DNA of 64,000 nucleotides, taken from NCBI GenBank assembly GCA_963783235.1, contig CAWAMN010000001.1, positions 1,302,001 to 1,366,000 on the forward strand, in the 5' to 3' direction. Position numbers and translations under genes: made by a program. The DNA is from Thiohalomonas sp963783235 (GTDB taxonomy: Bacteria; Pseudomonadota; Gammaproteobacteria; Thiohalomonadales; Thiohalomonadaceae). The stretch's first letter is position 1, and every line of letters begins with the position of its first letter. This document shows, one piece after another, positions 7,024 through 16,533 of the stretch. Below the pieces are notes generated by a model. That model was not told the origin of the DNA and did no database searches. It saw only the letters and a program-made list of their open reading frames with translations.

Positions 7024-10000
7024 GCGATCGGTCCATCAATGACCTGCCCACCCTGAGCATTCGCCGGCCGCTGCTGGTGCTGGTGCTCAATCTGCTGCTG
7101 GCCCTGGCCGGCGCCGCCGCCATCCTGGGGGTGGAGGTGCGCGAACTGCCGGACGTGGACCGGCCGATTGTCAGCGTTCGCGGCGAATACCCCGGCGCCT
7201 CCCCCGAAACCATGGATGCCGAGGTGACCAGCATCGTCGAAGGTGCCGTGGCGCGAGTCTCGGGGGTGAAGTCGATCAGCTCCTCCAGCGAGGAGAACAA
7301 TTTCCGCATGCGGGTGGAGTTTGCACCCGATGCGGATCTGGACAGCGCCGCCTCGGACGTGCGCGAGGCGGTCAGCCGCGTGGAGCGGGAACTGCCCGAG
7401 GCAGTGGAGCAGCTCACGGTGATGAAAGCGGATGCCGACGCCCGCTCCATTATCACCCTCGCGGTAATGAGCGATCAGCTCCCTGCGGAGGAGCTGACCC
7501 GCGCGGTAGAGAAAGACATCATCCCCGCCCTCATCGCCATCGACGGCGTGGCCGATGTGCCCCTGTTCGGCGACCGCCAGCGCGTGCTGCGCGTGGTGGT
7601 CGACCCGATGCGCCTTGCCAGTTACGGCCTTGCGGTCACCGACGTGACCGATGCCCTTCGCGATGCCCCCTTCGATGTGCCGGCGGGCAGCTTCGGCTCC
7701 AGCGACCAGGAACTCCTGGTTCGGGCCGACGCCTCCGTCACCCAAACGGCGCAGGTGGAGGGCATTATCATTCGCGGCACCACCCGCATCGGCGACGTGG
7801 CCCAGGTCTTCTTCGGCCCCGAGGATGCCACCTCCTATACCCGCCTCGACGGCCGGCCCGTGATCGGCTTGGGGATCGTTCGCCAGGCGCGCTCAAACAC
7901 CATCGAGATCGCCGGCGGGGTGGAGCATGTCGTCGAGCGGCTCAACAAGCGCTTCGACGGCACACTGGAGCTGGCGATCACCGAAAACGAGGCCGTGTTC
8001 GTCCGCAGCTCCGTGAAGGAGGTCCTGATCAGCCTCGTGCTGGCCGTCTCCATCGTGGTGACCACGCTCTGGGTGTTCATGGGCTCGTTGCGCACGACGC
8101 TCGTCCCCAGCGTCGCCATACCGGTGGCGCTGATCGGCACGGTCGCGGCCATCTGGCTGTTCGGCTTCTCGATCAACATCCTCACCCTCCTCGCCCTCGT
8201 GCTCGCCACCGGCCTGGTGGTGGACGACGCCATCGTAGTGCTGGAAAACATTCAGCGCCGGCGCGGGCAAGGGCTGGGAAAGCGCGCCGCGGCGGTGCTC
8301 GGTACGCGGCAGGTCTTCTTTGCGGTAGTGGTGACGAGCGCGGTGCTCATCTCCGTCTTCGTGCCTATCGCCTTTCTACCCGGTACCGCCGGGCGGCTGT
8401 TTCGCGAATTCGGCCTGGTGCTCGCAGTGGCCGTGGCGATCTCCTCCTTCGTCGCCCTCTCCCTGGTGCCTTCACTGGCCGTGCGCATTGCCCGTCAACC
8501 GCGGGAGTCACGCGGGATTCGCCGCCTGACGACATGGTTGGGCCAGCAGTTCACCCGTGCCTACGACGGGACGCTTCACGGCGCCCTCAATCATCCTTTT
8601 CTAACGATCGCGATAACCCTCGGCGCCGGCGCCGGCGCCGTCGCCCTCTATCCCAACCTCAACCAGGAACTGCTGCCGGACGAGGATCGCGGCGTGTTTT
8701 ACGTCCGCGCCACCGGGCCCGATGGTGTCGGCCTCTCCTATATGGAGCGCCAGTCGGAACAGATGGAGGCCATCCTCCGTCCGCTGGTTGAAAACGGCGA
8801 GGCGCAGTCGCTCTACACCATCGTCGGCCGCTGGGACCTCAACCGCATTTGGACCAGCGTCCCGCTGGCGTCCTGGGCGGATCGCGAGCGCAATCAGCAG
8901 GCGATCATGAAGGAGGTGCGCGGTCCGCTGCAGGAGATTCCGGGCGCGCGGGTCGGCGTCTCCAGCCCCAACAGTCTCGGCCTGCGCGGCGCGGGCGGGG
9001 GCATCGATATCGCCCTGCTCGGCAATGATTATACGGAGCTCTATGAGGTGGCCAAGCGCTTCGCCCGCGCCATTGAGGAGCGCCTGCCGAACGTCACCGA
9101 CCCGGAACTCTCCTATCAACCCACCCAACCGCAGCTATCAGCCCGGATCGACCGGCGCCGAGCCTCCGATCTGGGAATTCCACTGGACGGGCTCGCCGCC
9201 ACCTTAAGGGCGATGATCGACGGTGACGAACTGGTGGACCTCAACGTGGCGGACGAGGCAGTGCCCATCCTGTTGGAGGCCGGTAGCAACCAAATCAATG
9301 ATCCGACCGATCTGCTGAACCTCTACGTGGCCACCGAAAGCGGTCATCTCCTTCCGCTCTCGACCGTGGTCTCACTGGAAGAGAAAGGCGTGGCGGCGGA
9401 ACTGGATCGCCACGAACAGCGCCGTGCCATTGAAATCGACAGCAACGTGGCGCCAGGCTATCCGCTGGGTTCGGCGGTCGCCGACCTTGAGGCACTCGCC
9501 GATGAACTCCTTCCGACGGGCGTGAGTATGATCTTCCAGGGTGAGGCGGCCACCCTGGAGGAAACCTCGCGGGACGTGAGCCTCACCTACGCCATTGCCT
9601 TCGTGGTGGTGTTCCTCGTTCTCGCCGCCCAATTCGAGAGCCTCACCAGTGCGCTGGTGGTAATACTCACCGTGCCATTCGGGATCGCGGCGGCGGTCTA
9701 TGCCCTCTGGTTCACCGGCACCTCGATAAATGTCTACTCCCAGATCGGGCTGGTGATGCTCATCGGCCTGATGGCCAAAAACGGCATTCTGCTGGTGGAG
9801 TTTGCCGACCAGTTGCGCGACCGAGGCCAGGACGTGCGCGAGGCGGTACTCAACGCCGCACACGTGCGGCTGCGGCCCATCGCCATGACGTTGATTTCAA
9901 CCGTCCTCGGCGGCCTGCCCCTGATCCTCAGCGGCGGCGCCGGCGGCGAGGCCCGGGCCGCCATTGGTTGGGTGGTCTTCGGCGGATTGGGCCTGGCGGC

Positions 10001-10127
10001 GCTCTTCACACTGTTTCTGACGCCGGTCTTCTATGTAGGAATCGCCCGCTTCAGCAAGCCGCGGGCGACGGAGTCGGAAGAGTTGGGGCAGGAGTTGGAA
10101 GAGGCTGGGGAGTCGGAACGGTATTAG
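7020..10127 (+). CDS. RND family efflux pump, inner-membrane transporter
   Basis: 1035 residues, full length for an AcrB/MexB-type proton-driven drug transporter. TM1 lies at about 17-40 (LLVLVLNLLLALAGAAAILG), two large periplasmic loops follow, and the second half repeats the fold. Proton-relay residues are visible: the Asp pair in GLVVDDAIVVLENIQ (TM4) and Lys in GLMAKNGILLVEF (TM10). GTG start overlapping the adaptor stop. Substrate cannot be told from sequence; the HAE1-like motifs suggest hydrophobic compounds rather than metal ions. The TAG stop at 10125-10127 is the left YTAG flank of element E2. Confidence 0.92.
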   Translation: MSDRSINDLPTLSIRRPLLVLVLNLLLALAGAAAILGVEVRELPDVDRPIVSVRGEYPGASPETMDAEVTSIVEGAVARVSGVKSISSSSEENNFRMRVEFAPDADLDSAASDVREAVSRVERELPEAVEQLTVMKADADARSIITLAVMSDQLPAEELTRAVEKDIIPALIAIDGVADVPLFGDRQRVLRVVVDPMRLASYGLAVTDVTDALRDAPFDVPAGSFGSSDQELLVRADASVTQTAQVEGIIIRGTTRIGDVAQVFFGPEDATSYTRLDGRPVIGLGIVRQARSNTIEIAGGVEHVVERLNKRFDGTLELAITENEAVFVRSSVKEVLISLVLAVSIVVTTLWVFMGSLRTTLVPSVAIPVALIGTVAAIWLFGFSINILTLLALVLATGLVVDDAIVVLENIQRRRGQGLGKRAAAVLGTRQVFFAVVVTSAVLISVFVPIAFLPGTAGRLFREFGLVLAVAVAISSFVALSLVPSLAVRIARQPRESRGIRRLTTWLGQQFTRAYDGTLHGALNHPFLTIAITLGAGAGAVALYPNLNQELLPDEDRGVFYVRATGPDGVGLSYMERQSEQMEAILRPLVENGEAQSLYTIVGRWDLNRIWTSVPLASWADRERNQQAIMKEVRGPLQEIPGARVGVSSPNSLGLRGAGGGIDIALLGNDYTELYEVAKRFARAIEERLPNVTDPELSYQPTQPQLSARIDRRRASDLGIPLDGLAATLRAMIDGDELVDLNVADEAVPILLEAGSNQINDPTDLLNLYVATESGHLLPLSTVVSLEEKGVAAELDRHEQRRAIEIDSNVAPGYPLGSAVADLEALADELLPTGVSMIFQGEAATLEETSRDVSLTYAIAFVVVFLVLAAQFESLTSALVVILTVPFGIAAAVYALWFTGTSINVYSQIGLVMLIGLMAKNGILLVEFADQLRDRGQDVREAVLNAAHVRLRPIAMTLISTVLGGLPLILSGGAGGEARAAIGWVVFGGLGLAALFTLFLTPVFYVGIARFSKPRATESEELGQELEEAGESERY

Positions 10128-10267
10128 CAGGCTGTTGAAAAACACCCTCTCCAGAGGGAGAGGGCTGGGGTGAGGGGACTCAATAAAAGGTAAGTTACTG
10201 ATTTTGTCCCCCTCATCCTAACCTTCTCCCTCAGGGAGAAGGGATAAAAACCTTTTTCAACAGCCTG
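10128..10267 (+). mobile_element. Element E2: 140-bp MITE-like element
   Basis: Terminal inverted repeat CAGGCTGTTGAAAAA at both ends, flanked by TTAG (10124-10127) and CTAG (10268-10271). Inside are two hairpins: CCCTCTCC/GGAGAGGG near the left end and CTTCTCCC/GGGAGAAG near the right end, linked by complementary strands GGGGTGAGGGG and CCCCCTCATCC. Same length and about 96 percent identical to E4 at 19738-19877, in opposite orientation. Placed in the same polarity after a TAG stop codon as E4. It could act as a transcript end for the efflux pump gene. Confidence 0.82.
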
Positions 10268-10302
10268 CTAGAGCACCGAACAGATAAAAACCTGGAGGGT
10301 GT

Positions 10303-10390
10303 AAATCATTGATATTGGGGCGTCGGCCGCAGGGATGCGGCCGTCGAGCCTACAGGGATGTATTTACGGCGTCCCCAAAATCAATGATTT
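10303..10390. repeat. Structured intergenic repeat, copy 1
   Basis: Outer stem AAATCATTGAT / ATCAATGATTT with GGGGCG / CGTCCCC above it, and an inner core with GCAGGGATGCGGCCGTCGAG and CCTACAGGGATGTATTTACG. It sits between two convergent genes (efflux pump and purF). A diverged second copy lies at 52746-52838. Similar 'AGGGATGTATTTACGG' repeats are common between genes of gammaproteobacteria, as far as I recall. Confidence 0.7.
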
Positions 10391-10461
10391 GCAGCCACCC
10401 CCACGTAACCTGTTCGATGCTTTAGGCGGGTCACGACGCCTATAGCTTGAGACGAGGAACG

Positions 10462-11976
10462 CTATTCAGCGTTGTGCAACTCGATGGTGGCGCCCTCTTC
10501 CCGGTCGCGCGCCTCCTTGGCATCATCGGAGCGGCACTGCTCCAGATTCTTCAGGTAATCGGGTGTCACATCGCCGGTCGGGTAGATACCGCTGAACACG
10601 GAGGTGTCGAATTCGCGGACTTTCTTGTTGTCCTTGTAGAGCACCGCGCTGATGAGGTCGTCCAGGTCCTGGTAGACGAGCCAGTCGGCACCGATGGCCT
10701 CCGCGATCTGCTTCTCGTCGCGATCGTGACCGATCAGTTCGGCCGAGGTCGGCATGTCGATGCCGTAGACGTTGGGATGACGCACCGGCGGTGCTGCGGA
10801 GGCGAAATACACTTTATTGGCTCCCGCATCGCGAGCCATCTGGATGATCTGCTTGGAGGTGGTTCCCCGGACGATGGAATCATCCACCAACAGCACATTC
10901 TTACCCTTGAACTCCAGACCAATGGCATTGAGCTTCTGACGCACTGACTTCTTGCGTTGCTTCTGTCCCGGCATGATGAAGGTGCGTCCGATATAGCGGT
11001 TCTTGATGAACCCTTCCCGGTATAGCACCCCGAGTTCATAGGAGAGCTGCAGTGCCGAAGTACGGCTGGTATCCGGGATTGGAATCACCACGTCGATGTC
11101 ATGGTCCGGCCACTCACGCAGGATCTTGCGGGCAAGCCGCTCTCCCATGCGAAGCCGCGCCTTGTAGACGGAGATCCCATCGATGATGGAGTCGGGACGG
11201 GCGAAATAGACGTATTCGAAGATACAGGGGCTGTAGACCGGCGCCTCTGCACACTGACGGGCATGGAAGTGGCCATCCACATCGATGAAGACCGCCTCGC
11301 CCGGGGCCACATCGCGAACGCGCTCGAAACCGAGCGCGTCCACGGCGACGGTTTCCGAGGCCACTGTCCACTCGGTCCCCTCCGGTGTTTCCCGGCGTCC
11401 GATGAAGAGCGGCCGAATACCGTGACGATCCCGGAAGGCGACAATCCCGTAGCCGATGATCATGGCCACGGCTGCGTAGGCACCGCGCACGCGTTTGTGA
11501 ACGCGGGTGACGGCCTCGAAGACATCGCCCTCATCGATCCGCAGCTTGCCCTGGCGCTGCAACTCGTGGGCAAAGACGTTAAGCAGGATCTCGGAGTCGG
11601 AATTGGTGTTGATGTGCCGCAAATCCTCGCGGAACATATCCCCCTTCAGGGTATCCGCGTTCGTCAGGTTCCCGTTATGGGCCAGGGAAATGCCGTAGGG
11701 TGAATTGACGTAGAACGGTTGCGCCTCCGCAGAGCTGGAGCAGCCTGCAGTGGGGTAACGGACATGGCCGATCCCCATGTGGCCCTTCAGACGCAGCATA
11801 TGACGCGTCTGAAAAACATCACGCACCAGGCCGTTGTCCTTCCGCAGATGGAGCCGATCGCCATCACTGGTCATGATGCCGGCGGCATCCTGACCGCGAT
11901 GCTGAAGCACAGTCAGGCCGTCATAAAGACCCTGATTGACAGGCGATTTACCGACAATGCCGATAATTCCACACAT
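10462..11976 (-). CDS. purF: Amidophosphoribosyltransferase
   Basis: 504 residues. First enzyme of purine synthesis: PRPP and glutamine to phosphoribosylamine. Starts MCGIIGIVGKS, so the N-terminal nucleophile Cys is exposed once Met is removed. The glutaminase half runs to about 230, then the phosphoribosyltransferase half with the PRPP loop VLLVDDSIVRGTTSKQI near 365 and IPDTSRTSALQLSYELGVLY near 290. Size matches E. coli-type PurF. Last gene of the accD-folC-dedD-cvpA-purF run; 47 bases separate it from cvpA. No PurR-like operator was recognised. Confidence 0.96.
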   Translation of the reverse strand: MCGIIGIVGKSPVNQGLYDGLTVLQHRGQDAAGIMTSDGDRLHLRKDNGLVRDVFQTRHMLRLKGHMGIGHVRYPTAGCSSSAEAQPFYVNSPYGISLAHNGNLTNADTLKGDMFREDLRHINTNSDSEILLNVFAHELQRQGKLRIDEGDVFEAVTRVHKRVRGAYAAVAMIIGYGIVAFRDRHGIRPLFIGRRETPEGTEWTVASETVAVDALGFERVRDVAPGEAVFIDVDGHFHARQCAEAPVYSPCIFEYVYFARPDSIIDGISVYKARLRMGERLARKILREWPDHDIDVVIPIPDTSRTSALQLSYELGVLYREGFIKNRYIGRTFIMPGQKQRKKSVRQKLNAIGLEFKGKNVLLVDDSIVRGTTSKQIIQMARDAGANKVYFASAAPPVRHPNVYGIDMPTSAELIGHDRDEKQIAEAIGADWLVYQDLDDLISAVLYKDNKKVREFDTSVFSGIYPTGDVTPDYLKNLEQCRSDDAKEARDREEGATIELHNAE

Positions 11977-12023
11977 GCCTTGAAGTCACCTCTTGTCGAG
12001 CCGTTCCGCGACGCTTGTACGGT

Positions 12024-12512
12024 TCAGTAATGGATGGAGTTGGCCAGCTCATCCGGCAGGTATTGCCGAACCCAGACAGCCATTTCCTGGAAATAGGGAA
12101 TCAAGACCGACGCGTGCCACCAGGGGTCCTCGGGCAGCGCGGTCAACCCGGCCAATATGACCAAGGCCAGCACGACGACAGCCCCACGGGCGATGCCGAA
12201 GAAGGCCCCGATAAAGCGATCGGTCCCGGAGAGTCCGGTCTTGCGTATCAGCTGAACCGCCATGAAGTTCACCAGCGCCGCCAACAGCAGCGTGATAACG
12301 AACAGAAGGGCAAACGCCACGGACAGCCTCAACGAGGGCACTTCGATATGAGGCCGCAGGAGCGCTTCCAGATTGTCGGCAAACGTCAATGCCACCCAAA
12401 AGGCGACAATCCAACCAACCAACGACAGGGCCTCCTTGGTGAAGCCACGCAGGAGACTGATCAGAAGGGAGAGCGCAACGATGGCGAGGATGGTGTAATC
12501 GGCCCAGTTCAT
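12024..12512 (-). CDS. cvpA: CvpA family inner-membrane protein
   Basis: 162 residues with about four membrane helices (around 5-22, 28-46, 63-85, 103-125) and a short soluble tail. CvpA family proteins were first linked to colicin V production in E. coli and are widely found directly before purF, as here; their molecular role is not settled, though links to envelope stress are reported. Motifs YTILAIVALSLLISLLRGF and GWIVAFWVALTF are family-typical. Gene order dedD-cvpA-purF matches other gammaproteobacteria. Confidence 0.92.
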   Translation of the reverse strand: MNWADYTILAIVALSLLISLLRGFTKEALSLVGWIVAFWVALTFADNLEALLRPHIEVPSLRLSVAFALLFVITLLLAALVNFMAVQLIRKTGLSGTDRFIGAFFGIARGAVVVLALVILAGLTALPEDPWWHASVLIPYFQEMAVWVRQYLPDELANSIHY

Positions 12513-12607
12513 GCCTAATATGCTGTAACGAATAGAGTCCGCGCATCAGCGCAGCACCGCCCCGCAAAAGCGGGGATTTTAGCAGAGTCCCCGATAGGGG
12601 CGAAAGC

Positions 12608-13165
12608 TCATGGATGGCTCATAACCAATGCCGGCAACGTGGGCTCTTTGGCCACTAGCCGTTGCTTGAGGGCCTCGGCCCGCTCACGGCTCGCCTCGGG
12701 ACCGATCCGCACACGGTAGACGGAATCGCCGCCACTTTTCAGCTCTTCGACAAACGCATCAAATCCTTCGACGCGCAGTCGGTCCCGCAGCCTCAGGGCA
12801 TTCTTCGTGCTGGAAAAACTCCCCACCTGAACGGCCCAGGCCTGCATCGTTCCCGTGTTATCCGGCTCCACCGTCACTTTCTCCTCGGCCTCGACCGGTG
12901 GATCCGATTTCACCTCGGCAACGGGGCCGGTCATGACAGGCGGCGCATCTTCGCGCTCGATCACGGCCGGTTTTGGCGCCAGAGGCGCCGGTTCACGGGG
13001 AGGAATGTCCAGCGGCTCGAAATGGTAGCCGGGTTTGGCCGGGATATTGCTACCGAAGGCAGGCATGGTGGAATCATCGCCATCCAGAAGCATGGGCACG
13101 AAAATAACCGCCAGGGCCACCAGGACCACGGCGCCCACCAGCCGCTGTTTGAGTCGAGGATTCAA
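12608..13165 (-). CDS. dedD: SPOR-domain protein, DedD-like
   Basis: 185 residues: short cytoplasmic N-terminus (MNPRLKQRLVGA), one membrane helix at about 10-27 (VVLVALAVIFVPMLLDG), a Pro/Ala/Glu-rich linker to about 105, and a C-terminal SPOR domain (AWAVQVGSFSSTKNALRLRD onward, about 108-183) that binds denuded septal peptidoglycan glycan strands. DedD is a division-site protein. The context folC-dedD-cvpA-purF is conserved. Symbol given on domain plan plus position. Confidence 0.88.
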   Translation of the reverse strand: MNPRLKQRLVGAVVLVALAVIFVPMLLDGDDSTMPAFGSNIPAKPGYHFEPLDIPPREPAPLAPKPAVIEREDAPPVMTGPVAEVKSDPPVEAEEKVTVEPDNTGTMQAWAVQVGSFSSTKNALRLRDRLRVEGFDAFVEELKSGGDSVYRVRIGPEASRERAEALKQRLVAKEPTLPALVMSHP

Positions 13166-13202
13166 AACGCCACCTTACTTTAACCAAACCGGTTAGGAGG
13201 CA

Positions 13203-14471
13203 TTATACGGACCCGCCCAACGCTTCCGCCACCGTATAGAACGAACCGAAAATGACGATGCGATCCCCCGGGTCGGCGCGACGGCGCGCTTCAGCCAGGA
13301 GCGATGGTATTGTCGGTCCGCACTCCACCGAGTGGATACCGACCTCCTCCAGCTGCCGGGCGGTCTCCTCCGCCACGCTGGGGCGTGATCCTCCCAGGCC
13401 GGCGACGAACCAATGATCGATATGCGCCGACAGCGGCTGCACGATACCGGCAACATCCTTGTCGGCCAGGAGGGCAAAGACAGCGAGCGTGCGGCCCTGA
13501 GCGGGCAACCGCGTCAGATTTTGTGCCAGTTCGGCAGCCGCCTGGGGATTGTGCGCCACGTCGAGGATCTCCGTCACCTCACCGGGAATGACTTCGAAGC
13601 GGCCCCGCACCCGGGCGCTCAGCAACCCCTCGCGAACGGCGCTCTGGTCCACCGGCAACCGTTCGGCCATACAATCCAGTGCCATCAGGACGCCGGCAGC
13701 ATTTTGAAGCTGGGCTGCACCACGCATGGCCGGCCACGGCAGTGCGCTACGCTGTCGCTCCGGGCCCTTCCACCACCAGTTGCCGTCTTGGGCCTCGAAA
13801 TGGTAATCCTCACCGGGACGGTGGAGAGGGACCGCTTCTTTCCGGGCCAAATCGAGGATCGACGAAGGCGGCTGCGGATCGCTGCAAACCGCCGGTTTCC
13901 CGGATCGGAAGATGCCGGCCTTCTCGCGACCGATAGCCTCCCGATCACTACCCAGCCAGGCTGTGTGATCCACACCCACTGCCGTGACCAGAGCCACATC
14001 GGGGTCCCAGGCGTTAACGGCATCCAATCGCCCGCCCATACCCACCTCGAGCACAGCGACGTCGAGCGCCGAACGGGAAAATAGCTCGAATGCGGCCAGC
14101 GTTCCGAATTCGAAGTAAGTCAGGGAGATAGTGCCGCGCGCCTGATCAACGGCTTCGAAGGCCCGGCAGAGCTCGCTCTCGTCGATCTCCCGGCCATCGA
14201 TGCGGATGCGCTCGGTGTAACGAAGCAGGTGCGGTGAGGTATAGGTGCCGACCCGGTAACCGGCAGCGCGTAGAATGGCCTCCAGCATGGCGACGCTGGA
14301 ACCTTTGCCGTTGGTACCGGCGACGGTGATAACCGGAAAAGGGGCCCGCTGCCGCCCCATTCGGCTCAGAACCGTTCCCGGGCGCTCCAGTCCCAACTCT
14401 ATTTCAGCCGGATGCAGGGTTTCCTGCCAGGCCAGCCATTCGTCGAGGGAGGAAAAACGCATCGGGATCAA
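13203..14471 (-). CDS. folC: Bifunctional folylpolyglutamate synthase / dihydrofolate synthase
   Basis: 422 residues of the Mur ligase superfamily. It joins dihydropteroate with Glu, then adds further Glu residues to folates in the cytoplasm. P-loop VAGTNGKGSSVAMLEAIL at about 48-65, the omega-loop YTSPHLLRYTERIRIDG, the metal/acyl-phosphate region LEVGMGGRLDAVNAWDP near 140, and the C-terminal DVAHNPQAAAELA near 305. Normal length. Between accD and dedD on the same strand; the folC-accD gap holds a copy of the 9-base-period repeat. Confidence 0.94.
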   Translation of the reverse strand: MIPMRFSSLDEWLAWQETLHPAEIELGLERPGTVLSRMGRQRAPFPVITVAGTNGKGSSVAMLEAILRAAGYRVGTYTSPHLLRYTERIRIDGREIDESELCRAFEAVDQARGTISLTYFEFGTLAAFELFSRSALDVAVLEVGMGGRLDAVNAWDPDVALVTAVGVDHTAWLGSDREAIGREKAGIFRSGKPAVCSDPQPPSSILDLARKEAVPLHRPGEDYHFEAQDGNWWWKGPERQRSALPWPAMRGAAQLQNAAGVLMALDCMAERLPVDQSAVREGLLSARVRGRFEVIPGEVTEILDVAHNPQAAAELAQNLTRLPAQGRTLAVFALLADKDVAGIVQPLSAHIDHWFVAGLGGSRPSVAEETARQLEEVGIHSVECGPTIPSLLAEARRRADPGDRIVIFGSFYTVAEALGGSV

Positions 14472-14645
14472 ACCAGGGGGGACACGGGGTCCACCGGGAA
14501 GAAAATGAAAGCTATTCCGTGCCGAAGCATGGTCCGCATTTAAGTCGCCACTGGCTTTGCAAACAGTCGGCCATCACGGTCGAGGAGCGTGGCAACGGAA
14601 AAAGACGTTGTTATCCCCGTGCTCCCCGTGTTTCCCGTGGTTAAC
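14470..14645. repeat. 9-base-period repeat between folC and accD
   Basis: The right half is clear at 14611-14645: CCCCGTG, CTCCCCGTG, TTTCCCGTGG, running into the TTAA that forms the accD stop. A worn left partner (GGGGGGACACGGGGTCCACC) lies at 14477-14496, next to the folC start. The two halves face each other across about 115 bases, so the pairing is looser than in other copies. Confidence 0.65.
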
Positions 14646-15519
14646 TTCCAGCCACTGCCGGCGCCGGCTGGCCGGTAAACATGGCGAGCAGGGAGGCGAC
14701 TTTTTCCCGCATCTCCCGGCGGTCGACGATCAGGTCAAGGGCGCCATGCTCAAGCAGGAATTCGCTGCGCTGGAAACCGTCGGGTAGCGTCTCCCGCACC
14801 GTCTGCTCGATCACGCGCGGGCCGGCGAAACCGATGAGGGCCCCCGGTTCACCGATATTCACGTCACCGAGCATGGCGAGACTGGCCGAAACGCCGCCCA
14901 TGGTCGGATCGGTCATGACCGAAACGAACGGGAGCCCTCGTTTACTCATGCGAGCCAAGGCGGCGGAGGTCTTGGCCATCTGCATCAGGGAAAAAAGGGC
15001 CTCCTGCATGCGTGCACCGCCGCTGGCCGAAAAACAGACCAGCGGGAGTTCATTCTCCAGGCAGATGTCCACGGCCCTGACGAACCGCTCTCCGACCACC
15101 GAGCCCATGGAACCGCCCATAAACTGGAATTCGAACGCGGCGGCGACCAGCGGCACCGTATTGACCTGTCCCATCATCGCAACCAGCGCATCGCTTTCAC
15201 CGGTATTCTTTTGCGCCTGGGAGAGCCTGTCCTTGTACTTTTTGCTGTCCCGGAACTTGAGCGCATCGACCGGCCGGAGGTCACTCCCGATCTCCACCCG
15301 CGGTTCCTCGTCCAGAAACGCTTCGAGACGCCGCCGCGCCGTGATGCGCATGTGGTGATCGCACTTGGGACAGACATCCAGATTGCGCTCCAGCTCGGCC
15401 CGATAGAGGACGGCGTTGCAACCCGGGCATTTGGCCCACAAGCCTTCAGGTACGCTTTTGCGTTTCGCGCCACCTTCGGTGCGAATCTGGGAGGGCAGGA
15501 ATTTTTTTAGCCAGCTCAT
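14641..15519 (-). CDS. accD: Acetyl-CoA carboxylase carboxyltransferase subunit beta
   Basis: 292 residues. With AccA it moves the carboxyl group from biotin carrier protein to acetyl-CoA, giving malonyl-CoA for fatty acid synthesis. N-terminal zinc ribbon with Cys pairs in KCPGCNAVLY (about 30) and DVCPKCDHH (about 52). Crotonase-like core with GGSMGSVVGERFVRA near 134, SASGGARMQEALFSLMQMAK near 163 and GGVSASLAMLGDVNIGEPGA near 208. Typical length. Upstream on the same strand lies trpA, downstream folC. The stop codon overlaps the edge of the 9-base repeat. Confidence 0.95.
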   Translation of the reverse strand: MSWLKKFLPSQIRTEGGAKRKSVPEGLWAKCPGCNAVLYRAELERNLDVCPKCDHHMRITARRRLEAFLDEEPRVEIGSDLRPVDALKFRDSKKYKDRLSQAQKNTGESDALVAMMGQVNTVPLVAAAFEFQFMGGSMGSVVGERFVRAVDICLENELPLVCFSASGGARMQEALFSLMQMAKTSAALARMSKRGLPFVSVMTDPTMGGVSASLAMLGDVNIGEPGALIGFAGPRVIEQTVRETLPDGFQRSEFLLEHGALDLIVDRREMREKVASLLAMFTGQPAPAVAGS

Positions 15520-15561
15520 TGCATTCTTCCCTCGCTCATCTAGCGAGAATTGATTCGTCCA

Positions 15562-15623
15562 ATTGAACCACAGAGTACACAGAACGCCTAAGAACCTACG
15601 TGCGCTCCGCGCGTCCTCTGGGG
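15562..15623. repeat. 9-base-period repeat, CACAGAG type, between accD and trpA
   Basis: Left units AACCACAGAGTACACAGAAC at 15565-15584 face GTGCGCTCCGCGCGTCCTCT at 15600-15619. The match is imperfect but the plan (tandem 9-base units, short loop, inverted units) is that of the other copies. Confidence 0.6.
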
Positions 15624-16439
15624 CTATTTCCCCGTTGCGGCGTCCATCGCCCCGCGCAGTTCCGCGAGAAAGGCGCCGAGCTCCTCGGGAATACGCTCGG
15701 GTGATTCGGCCAAGGCCTCTATGCGGCGAACCAGTGCGCTGCCGACAATGACCGCGTCGGCGACCTCGGCCACCTGGGCCGCGGTGGCACCGTCTTTGAT
15801 ACCGAACCCCACCCCGACCGGCAGTTCAGTATGACCGCGGATCGAGGCCAAGCGGTCAGCAACCGCCGCGGTATCCAGATTCGCCGCACCGGTGATGCCC
15901 TTCACAGAGACGTAATAGATGAACCCGCTCGCCGCATCGGCGATGCGGTCGATACGGGCCTCATCCGTGTTGGGCGCCACCAGATAGATGGGATCGAGGT
16001 CGACCTTACGGGCCGCCGCGACGAACTCCTCGCCCTCTTCGGGGGGGAGATCAACCGTGAGTGCCCCATCCACACCGGCGTCGGCCGCGGCCTCGGCAAA
16101 GACCTCGTAGCCCATTACCTCGATGGGATTCAAATACCCCATCAGAACGACGGGGGTTTCGGCATCGTTCTCGCGGAAACGGCGCACCATGTCGAATACG
16201 GCCTTGAGGTTAACATGGTGTGCCAGAGCCCTCTCGCTGGCGCGTTGGATCACCGGACCGTCGGCCATCGGATCGGAAAACGGTACGCCCAGTTCAATGA
16301 CGTCCGCACCCCCTTTCACAAGGGCATGCATCAGGGGAACCGTAACCTCGGGATTCGGGTCACCGGCGGTCACGAACGGGATCAGCGCCTTGCGGCCGGC
16401 CTCGCGCAGGGCGGCGAAACGGGTAGCGATTCGGCTCAT
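15624..16439 (-). CDS. trpA: Tryptophan synthase alpha subunit
   Basis: 271 residues from the ATG at 16439 (MSRIATRFAAL); a longer frame upstream has no family similarity and is not used. TIM barrel that cleaves indole-3-glycerol phosphate to indole, which passes to TrpB. Catalytic Glu in DVIELGVPFSDPMADGP near 50 and catalytic Asp in GALTVDLPPEE near 130; phosphate loop GFGIKDGATAAQ near 212. TrpB ends 94 bases upstream, so trpF-trpB-trpA form one unit. Confidence 0.95.
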   Translation of the reverse strand: MSRIATRFAALREAGRKALIPFVTAGDPNPEVTVPLMHALVKGGADVIELGVPFSDPMADGPVIQRASERALAHHVNLKAVFDMVRRFRENDAETPVVLMGYLNPIEVMGYEVFAEAAADAGVDGALTVDLPPEEGEEFVAAARKVDLDPIYLVAPNTDEARIDRIADAASGFIYYVSVKGITGAANLDTAAVADRLASIRGHTELPVGVGFGIKDGATAAQVAEVADAVIVGSALVRRIEALAESPERIPEELGAFLAELRGAMDAATGK

Positions 16440-16533
16440 CGCTTCCGCCCTCCCTGGCTCTCGCGAAATGATGCACAAGGAAGAGCAAAAGCCGCGACGG
16501 CATGGATGCCGATAAGCGGCGCGTATGTCGTAT